Assembly (NCBI GenBank): GCA_045654805.1
Contig: JAZOOD010000050.1
Location: 1 to 6,043, forward strand
Reading direction: 5' to 3'
Origin: CAZNKU01 sp045654805
GTDB taxonomy: Bacteria; Bacillota; Clostridia; Monoglobales; Firm-18
DNA length: 6,043 bases
The notes under the pieces: model-generated
The model's database searches: none
What the model saw: only the letters and a program-made list of their open reading frames with translations
What the model was told of the DNA's origin: nothing
In this document: piece by piece, positions 1-5,700 of the stretch
Position numbering within the stretch: position 1 is the stretch's first letter
Layout of the letters: every line of letters begins with the position of its first letter
Translations under genes and position numbers: made by a program

Positions 1-95
1 AACAACACTTTATTACCGCAACCCACGCACCTTACAGACAATCCGACAGCGGCAGTTGTTTTCCCTTTTCCGTTTCCAAAATAAGTTTGTATCAT
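1..95 (-). CDS. cobO: ATP:corrinoid adenosyltransferase (CobO/BtuR/CobA family), N-terminal fragment
   Basis: Only the first 31 codons are present; the gene runs off the left edge. The ATG at 95-93 opens a frame containing GNGKGKTTAA at residues 7-16, followed by VGLSVR and a GCGNKVL stretch. This is the diagnostic P-loop start of the ATP:corrinoid adenosyltransferase family (BtuR of E. coli has the same GNGKGKTTAA core). Family members are cytoplasmic enzymes of roughly 170-200 residues that transfer the adenosyl group of ATP to reduced cob(I)alamin or cobinamide, giving the coenzyme form. The very short stretch before the P-loop fits the compact Firmicute versions. The start is fixed by an AGGAG eight bases upstream; the other nearby ATG (100-98) hits a stop at its third codon. 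It begins 16 bases after the DUF4430 gene, so it is probably co-transcribed. This links the surface-protein genes upstream to corrinoid metabolism. The C-terminal part cannot be checked. Confidence 0.9.
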   Translation of the reverse strand, partial: MIQTYFGNGKGKTTAAVGLSVRCVGCGNKVL

Positions 96-103
96 AACAT
101 AAT

Positions 104-108
104 CTCCT
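104..108 (-). promoter_or_regulatory. Ribosome binding site for the adenosyltransferase gene
   Basis: AGGAG on the minus strand lies 8 bases before the ATG at 95. It sits in the 16-base gap after the preceding stop codon and decides between two closely spaced ATG codons in favour of the one at 95-93. Confidence 0.8.
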
Positions 109-111
109 GAT

Positions 112-1023
112 TTAATTTCCGTTTCTTGCAGAATAATGACCGCCGACATCATTGCCCAAGTCGCAGGTATATACCCATTCTATCTTGTCGCCTGCTTTAA
201 GCTGATAACGGGAACAACCGTAATTGGGGAACCAGTCATTGACTTTATACATCCACCCCGAAAGCTCACCACAGTCAAACTCATAAAGGTTTGCTATGCC
301 TTCGATATATGCACTATTGTATATGGGTGTGTTTTCAAACTCCATATGTATTTTATTCCGTTTCATTTCTCTCACAAGCACATTGAACACACTTTCGCCT
401 TCATAGAATGTAACGGTCTTTTCTGCGAATATTACACCGTCTTTAGGGACGATATCAACCTTCTCGCTATCGAGCCATCCAATGTTTTGCAAAATCGTAT
501 CGCATCTGACAGATAAGGTGCAAGTAAGCTCTTTATCTGTAATTACTGCATTTTCCGGCTCAATAGGTACAGGTTTCCCTTCAGGAACGGGATCAGTTCT
601 GTATTGGTCTTTTCCTGTAACCTCGTTTATCACCATTCCTTGTTCTTCGGAATATTCTTCGTTGCTTTGCTTTATTTCAGCAGAAGATGTTGTTTCTTCG
701 GCAGAGGGTTGTGTGCTTTCTGCGATTTTATCTGCCATAGCAATCTTTTCTGCCGGAGTCATAGGAGTTCCGTCTTGCTTTTGAGGTTTATTTTCTTCTG
801 TGGCAGGTGCATTTTCTTCCTTAATCGGAATATCGCTGATAGTTTTTTCTGCCTCTTTTATTTCTTCTTTTGTAGGTTCGTCATTTTGAACTACTGAAGC
901 TGTTTCCTTAGGCTGAGGGGTCCATCCAAGAAGTCCCGGTGCATCACCGCCATACCAAAAGACAAACGCTAATACGATTGCGATAACAACACCTGCTATT
1001 ATTTTGTTTTTATGTTTGCTCAT
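112..1023 (-). CDS. Membrane-anchored DUF4430 (transcobalamin C-terminal-like) protein
   Basis: A 303-residue protein in three parts. Residues 1-7 are short and basic, and residues 8-23 form one hydrophobic helix with no lipobox cysteine, so it is probably a signal anchor with the rest outside the membrane. Residues about 38-160 are a Glu/Pro/Thr/Lys-rich, low-complexity spacer long enough to cross much of the wall. Residues about 165-293 match DUF4430 (PF14478), the fold of the C-terminal beta domain of intrinsic factor and transcobalamin. The marks are a TCTLSVRC strand (167-174), FYEGESVFNVL (206-216), SGWMYKVN (255-262) and a GDKIEWVYTCDLG end (278-290). Five cysteines (168, 174, 251, 270, 287) all lie in this domain, which suggests disulfides. 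The gene starts 11 bases after the toroid gene with a strong AAGGAGG, and the adenosyltransferase follows 16 bases on. Inferred role: membrane-side lid or acceptor for corrinoid captured at the surface. Binding is not proven; other small ligands remain possible. Confidence 0.88.
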   Translation of the reverse strand: MSKHKNKIIAGVVIAIVLAFVFWYGGDAPGLLGWTPQPKETASVVQNDEPTKEEIKEAEKTISDIPIKEENAPATEENKPQKQDGTPMTPAEKIAMADKIAESTQPSAEETTSSAEIKQSNEEYSEEQGMVINEVTGKDQYRTDPVPEGKPVPIEPENAVITDKELTCTLSVRCDTILQNIGWLDSEKVDIVPKDGVIFAEKTVTFYEGESVFNVLVREMKRNKIHMEFENTPIYNSAYIEGIANLYEFDCGELSGWMYKVNDWFPNYGCSRYQLKAGDKIEWVYTCDLGNDVGGHYSARNGN

Positions 1024-1029
1024 CTAATT

Positions 1030-1036
1030 CCTCCTT
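1030..1036 (-). promoter_or_regulatory. Ribosome binding site overlapping the upstream stop codon
   Basis: AAGGAGG on the minus strand is near-perfect anti-16S sequence, 6 bases before the ATG at 1023. Its first two bases are the last two of the TAA (1037-1035) of the toroid gene, so ribosomes finishing that gene stand on the initiation site of the next. Translational coupling and near-equal output of the two proteins are likely. Confidence 0.8.
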
Positions 1037-2642
1037 ACAGAAGATTTGCAGACAAAAGCATATTGTAAAGCATAGATGCTATTTCTGCTCTTGTAACGGA
1101 TTCTTTTGGCTTTATATCCATAACGCTGTCATCAAGAATTTTTTCATTGTAGCAAAAAGCAAGTGAGCTTTGCGACCACTCGGAGGCCTTTACATAGTCA
1201 AAGAACTGTGCCAAGCTATCACGAATGCTAAGTGCGTCCATTTCTGTATCCATTCCGCAAAGCGAAGCTGCTCTTGTAACCATTACTGCCGCTTCTTCAC
1301 GGGTTATTGTACCGTTAGGGTTAAATTCATTTTCGGATACACCTTTTATTATTCCATAGGAGTATGCAGTACCCACATAGTTATAAAACCAATCGTTTGT
1401 TGTTACATCCTTAAAAATAACATTGCTCTTCTGCGGTAGTCCAAGACCTCTTGCAATAATTGTTGCAAATTCTGCTCTTGTCATGGTACTTTCAGGCTCA
1501 AAACTATTTTCTGACTTGCCGTTTATTATTCCTCTTGATGCTAAAGCTTCAATGGCGGTTTTATCTTTATGCTGGGCAATGTCGGCAAATGTCTTGCCTG
1601 GATTTACAACATTCATTTTCTTAATATCCGGATTCTTTCCTGATAGTCCTATTGCATCTAAACTGATATTAAGCTTTTTAGCATCACTCATATCATAAAG
1701 TGTGTTTCTTCCTTCGTTTGCACGCTTTAATGCAACGAGAGCATAAAAGCATTGTTCTGTTGCCATTAAGTTTGTAGAATCTCCGTGTACATGCTTAAAT
1801 CCTTTTCCGCTATCATAGTATGTAAACAGATTATCAAGCACAGACTTTCCGTTTTTAACGAAACGTTTATCGTCAACCGGAATACCAAGTTCGCTAAGGG
1901 CAACGAGCACCTGAACACTACTCTCGGAGGTTTCAACTTCATAACTTGAAAATCCGCCGTTTTCTTTCTGCATAAGAGATAAGCAGTTTAGTGCTTTTTC
2001 TGTTGCTGACTCGACCTTGTCATTATCCTGATATTTTGAAAGAGCCTGAAGTGCCATTCCCGTAACATCAGGATCAGCTACATCTCCCGATAATGCCCAT
2101 CCGCCATCGGAGGTTTGCTTTTCGAGAATATGGTTTATATACATTTCTCTTGTTGCCTGAACCTTTGCACTTGGGTTATTTGGCATATCATAGTTTCCGC
2201 TATCAAGTGCAATGAGTGCCCATATAGCTCCGTTTACACCTTGCCATATAGTTTTTTCATAATCCCCAAGCGGTCCTAAAAGGTTGTAGCCTGCAACATT
2301 TTGAGGGTTCTTACCGATAGCTGTGAGAGCAACAATTACCCTTGAATATTCTGTATATTTTTTGTTATGAAGTACGCCACCGCAGTCTTTTACATATCTT
2401 GTAACCCGCTGATAATAATTCTCAAAATATTCATCGGGGATATCCATATCGCATCTGGCAAGTCCCAAAACCGCCCATTCGCCACCAATGGAGCCAACTT
2501 GCGGCTCTTTTACAGTTTCATATAAATAATTTCCAACACTTTCTAAAGTAGCATTTACTTTGTTGTTATCAAAAGCCAACGCTCCTGATGAAAGGCTGAA
2601 AAGAATTGACAAAGTTAAAATTATTCCTATAAATTTCTTCAT
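1035..2642 (-). CDS. Secreted alpha/alpha-toroid (cobalamin-binding-like) protein with three SLH domains
   Basis: A 535-residue exported protein. Residues 1-23 are a classical Sec signal peptide (MKK, hydrophobic core, ALA before F24). Residues about 25-310 carry helical-hairpin repeats of the prenyltransferase/squalene-cyclase toroid: GVNGAIWALIALDSG (135-149), SDGGWALSG...DPDVTGMALQAL (178-201), ENGGFSSYEVET...VLVALSELG (227-253) and GKGFKHVHGD...ATEQCFYALVALKR (279-307). A complete DxDDT catalytic motif of squalene-hopene cyclase is absent, so a binding role is more likely than a cyclase. Intrinsic factor and transcobalamin use the same toroid fold. Three SLH domains follow at about 352-397, 409-457 and 479-530, with TRAE, TREE and TRAE motifs, and should hold the protein to pyruvylated wall polysaccharide. 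It is followed by the DUF4430 gene, supplying the second half of a transcobalamin-like pair. The fold and SLH calls are strong; corrinoid as ligand is inferred from context. Confidence 0.9.
   Translation of the reverse strand: MKKFIGIILTLSILFSLSSGALAFDNNKVNATLESVGNYLYETVKEPQVGSIGGEWAVLGLARCDMDIPDEYFENYYQRVTRYVKDCGGVLHNKKYTEYSRVIVALTAIGKNPQNVAGYNLLGPLGDYEKTIWQGVNGAIWALIALDSGNYDMPNNPSAKVQATREMYINHILEKQTSDGGWALSGDVADPDVTGMALQALSKYQDNDKVESATEKALNCLSLMQKENGGFSSYEVETSESSVQVLVALSELGIPVDDKRFVKNGKSVLDNLFTYYDSGKGFKHVHGDSTNLMATEQCFYALVALKRANEGRNTLYDMSDAKKLNISLDAIGLSGKNPDIKKMNVVNPGKTFADIAQHKDKTAIEALASRGIINGKSENSFEPESTMTRAEFATIIARGLGLPQKSNVIFKDVTTNDWFYNYVGTAYSYGIIKGVSENEFNPNGTITREEAAVMVTRAASLCGMDTEMDALSIRDSLAQFFDYVKASEWSQSSLAFCYNEKILDDSVMDIKPKESVTRAEIASMLYNMLLSANLL
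1053..1589 (-). repeat. Three SLH repeats of the toroid protein
   Basis: Three diverged wall-anchoring repeats cover residues about 352-530. Each opens with an F-x-D type strand (FADIAQH, FKDVTTNDW, FFDYVKASEW) and ends with an S/T-R helix start: TRAE at 388-391, TREE at 447-450, TRAE at 517-520. The third is the least regular: its middle (NEKILDD) lacks the usual G-I-V/I-x-G loop. Similarity is at protein level only; these are not DNA repeats. Confidence 0.85.
1713..2570 (-). other. Alpha/alpha-toroid domain region of the toroid protein
   Basis: Encodes residues about 25-310. The periodic pattern is GG-W/F, then an acidic turn, then a helix of the form T/S-x-x-x-V/A-L-x-A-L, repeated at roughly 50-residue spacing from residue 135 on, with weaker copies at 52-63 and 98-111. 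This is the repeat signature of squalene cyclases, protein prenyltransferase beta subunits, complement C3d and eukaryotic cobalamin carriers. Histidines at 284 and 286 (KHVHGD) lie in the last clear repeat and are candidate pocket residues, which is speculation. Confidence 0.75.
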
Positions 2643-2650
2643 TCTTAACG

Positions 2651-2657
2651 CTCCTTT
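2651..2657 (-). promoter_or_regulatory. Ribosome binding site of the toroid gene
   Basis: AAAGGAG on the minus strand, 8 bases before the ATG at 2642. It lies immediately after the short T run that follows the intergenic hairpin, so folding of that hairpin ends only a few bases before the ribosome site and could affect initiation. Confidence 0.75.
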
Positions 2658-2660
2658 AAA

Positions 2661-2712
2661 ACGGCAATAGCGAGCAGTCAGTTTTTGTAACCGACTGTTC
2701 GCAACTTACCGT
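2661..2712 (-). promoter_or_regulatory. Long intergenic RNA hairpin, possible weak terminator or attenuator
   Basis: In the 76-base gap between the large SLH gene and the toroid gene, the minus strand can fold into a two-part stem. The outer stem pairs ACGGTAA (2712-2706) with TTGCCGT (2667-2661), 7 pairs including one G-U. The inner stem pairs GCGAACAGTCGGTT (2702-2689) with AACTGACTGCTCGC (2682-2669), with one A-C mismatch and one G-U. The loop is 6 bases. The outer stem is followed by only four T bases (2661-2658, the first one paired) and then by the ribosome binding site of the next gene. It could be a leaky terminator, a processing or stability element that sets different levels of the two proteins, or both. 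No -10/-35 pair is evident in the gap. Confidence 0.55.
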
Positions 2713-2718
2713 AAATTG

Positions 2719-5700
2719 TTATTTTGCTACATTCTCACAAAAACGCATGAGAATCGCCGCAACCTGAGCACGGGTTGCCGTAGCTTTCGGTGAAAGCGTG
2801 GTTTCACTTGTACCATTTACAAGTTCTGTTTTGTTAGCCCAACGAATTGCATCAAGTGCCCAATCGCTTACATCTGCTGTATCTGCAAAGCTTGAAATAT
2901 CTGCAACATCGCTTACATTAACCCCAAGCATTTTTGCAAAGCGGTAGATAATAAGTGCCATCTGTTCACGGGATATATCACTATCGGGTGCAAACTCTGT
3001 TGCACTAATACCACTAACAATCCCATTTGCAGCCGCCCAAGCAACCGCATCAGAATACCACTGACCTTTAGCTACATCTTTAAAGTTATGTGTGCTTTCA
3101 ACACTTTCAGGCTTTGCCATTCTGTAAAGAACAGTTACAAGCATAGCTCTTGACATTTTACTTTCAGGTTCAAAACCGTTACCCATACCTTGCATAAGAT
3201 TATTTTCATACACATACTTTACGCAATTATAATGCCAATCGTCTTTTTTAACATCGGCAAAGGTGGTTTCTGTAAATGTTTTTTTGGTGGTTTCTTCTTT
3301 TTGTTCTTCCTTTATTTCCTCTTTATCATCCTTCTTTTCATCCTCTGTTTTGTTGTTTTTATTTGCAGAAGAGGAAGACGAACCTGAATAGAAAGGATCA
3401 CCGATATCTTTACCAAGCTGACAGGTATATTGCCACTTGATTACATCTCCATTTTTCACTTCAAATTCTGATGCGCCATATTCAATAAATGTCTTATTGA
3501 GCGTAATCATCCAACCTGAACCGACACCTGCATCAAATTCACCAAAAGAATCATAGCTAATTCCTTTAAGAGTAAAATCACCGATTGATGCAAGATAAAA
3601 ACCGCTTTTTGTGGTGCCTGTATGCTGATATGTAAAGCCTTGTGCATCAAGCAAACGGAGAGTTACATCTGCAACTGTATCGCCATCTGTAAACGGCACT
3701 CGTTTTGATGAAATTATTGTGCCAAGAGCTTTTGGATAAGTGACATTAGATTCGCCCTTCACTCGTTTTCCGTTATCTGTAAAGCTGATAGTCACATAAC
3801 CATCAATTTCATCGCCCGAAATATCATATTCCGTAGAAGGAGTAGATGAAGATGTGTTCGACTTTTCTTTGACTGTTAAAGTAACGGTATGTGCATCGCT
3901 TTCTGTTTCATTGTCTTTTGCAACAAAGGTAATTGTATATGTTCCAACACTATCCGGAGTAAATGTATAATACGCATCTTCTACCAAAATTGCATCACTA
4001 TCATCAACTTTTGCGGTATATGTGAGAGCATCGTTATCACGGTCTGTGAAAACCTTTGACATACTGAGAGCGTATGTACCGCCAAGATTAAGTGTTGCAG
4101 TTTGAGGTGCATTTTCACGGATATACGGTGCTGTGTTATCGCTTGGAAGCATCCCTAACTTCACAGTAATATCAGGAAGTATGCTACGGGTATGGAAAGA
4201 TGTTGCACTTCCTCTGGTGCCACTTCCGCTATCCGGAATATTTCGGTGACTTTCTCCGTCATCAGGGAAAGCAGTAACGCCGATTACCCCAAGACCAATA
4301 TATCCCTCTGAAAGAGTGAATTCGGTTTCTTCAGTATTTTCAGGAACAGTAAACTTTACTGTGGCACCTTCCTTTGAGAAGTTGTATTGTTTACCTTCGT
4401 TTCTGACAGTTTCATCACCAAAACTGTAATGAAGGTGAACACCTCCATCACCATCCGTATTGTTCTTGTATCCGGGATTATATGTACCTGCAATTTTCGG
4501 AATCGGTGTGTGTACTCCAATAAGTGTAAGGCTTATTTCATCGCCTGCTGCGATAGGTTTGCCCGGATGTGTATTGTTCTTGACCTTAAGTTCAACTTTG
4601 TCACCACGAACCACCTGATATGCTATTCCGCTATCAGTAGTAACACGGATAATGTTGTTGCCCGATACAATCGGTGCAATATATGCACCGTCTATCGCTT
4701 CAAGAACAGTGTAGCTTTCACCTTTATCTCCCGATACTGCAACTTCGGTTATTGTTCCTTCCGCAAAAGAGGGAGATAGCTTGATTTCTCCGCTTTCACC
4801 TAGGAAGTAGAGAGTATCAAATTCAGCATCCCAAGATTTAGAGTTTGTTTCTGTATAAACCATACTTCCTGCGCTTGCTTTGCTCTTAATGCCAAAATCA
4901 ACATCAGGAACATCTGCACCAACAGTAACTACAAAAAGTCCACATCTTGCAGGATCGCTTGCACCGTACACGCCATCAAACGAGCTTCCGGTGATATTTA
5001 TAGCATCATAAGTAACCTCAACAATCGCAGTTCCTTCGCCTATGGCAGTAAGCTTTTGCCAATTACCGCTACCGTTAGTTGTAGGCTGATTTTCGATAGG
5101 CTCAAGGCGGATTACATCCTCACCCGAAAGAATATTATAATGGAAATCAGGTTCAATAATGTGGTTGTTGTAAGTAAGGTCAATAATCTGCCATGTTCTG
5201 TATGCTTTTATAGTTTTAGTTCCGCCAAGGTCTAAAGAAAGATGATTTTGCTGATTGATATTGAGAAGTAAGCTGTCATCACCAACCATTGCAGCATCAG
5301 AAGTTTCTGTAAAGTAGTTAGTTCTGTCTGTTGGGAGCTTATCATCTTCTGTGTGAAGTACCGTCACAGAATTTCCGGTTTTAATATATCCTGCTTTAGT
5401 AAGTTTACCTTCCATTGACACACGGTAACTAAGACCACTATCTGCCGCAAAGTAGTGTGTGGATGTACCATTCTCGTTATCAACCGTTGCAAGCGGTTCA
5501 TAAATCGTATGCACAAAGTAGTTGCTCTGATATTTAAATAACCTTGCAGTTGCTCCCGTTGTTGTTATAACTGTTTTGGGGTTCTTATACGGTACTTTAA
5601 TCGTCACTTTACGGGTAGCTTCGGTTATGTTAAGTGTTTCGGTTTTGGCACTATATGCGGATGCATTTTCAGGTGATGCCGTAAATGTATATTCTGCTTC

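Noticed and set aside
136..897. Three overlapping plus-strand open frames (136-516, 482-784, 604-897)
   Set aside because: They lie entirely opposite the DUF4430 gene, have no ribosome binding site of note, and encode Phe/Cys/Ser-rich sequence that mirrors the Glu/Lys-rich spacer on the other strand.
1170..1698. Plus-strand open frames at 1170-1439 and 1423-1698
   Set aside because: Both are antisense to the SLH region of the toroid gene, whose domain content is unmistakable; their products show no family features.
1713..2570. Reading the toroid domain as a terpene cyclase or protein prenyltransferase
   Set aside because: The full DxDDT motif is absent, the zinc-ligand pattern of prenyltransferase beta subunits is not evident, and the protein carries a signal peptide and SLH wall anchors. 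The adenosyltransferase in the operon points to corrinoid binding.
2643..2718. A separate promoter for the toroid gene in the intergenic gap
   Set aside because: No convincing -35/-10 pair is visible on the minus strand; the gap is nearly filled by the hairpin and the ribosome binding site.
2643..2718. A cobalamin riboswitch in front of the toroid gene
   Set aside because: The 76-base gap is far too short for a cobalamin riboswitch of about 200 bases, and no B12-box-like sequence is apparent.
3190..3387. Plus-strand 65-residue hydrophobic open frame that looks like a small membrane protein
   Set aside because: It is antisense to the Lys/Glu linker of the large SLH protein. Complementing GAA/AAA codons gives TTC/TTT, so the hydrophobic Phe/Leu/Ile run is an artefact.
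4387..4779. Plus-strand 130-residue open frame
   Set aside because: It is antisense to the well-supported large surface-protein gene, has an unusual Cys/Asn/Arg-rich composition, and has no recognisable motif.
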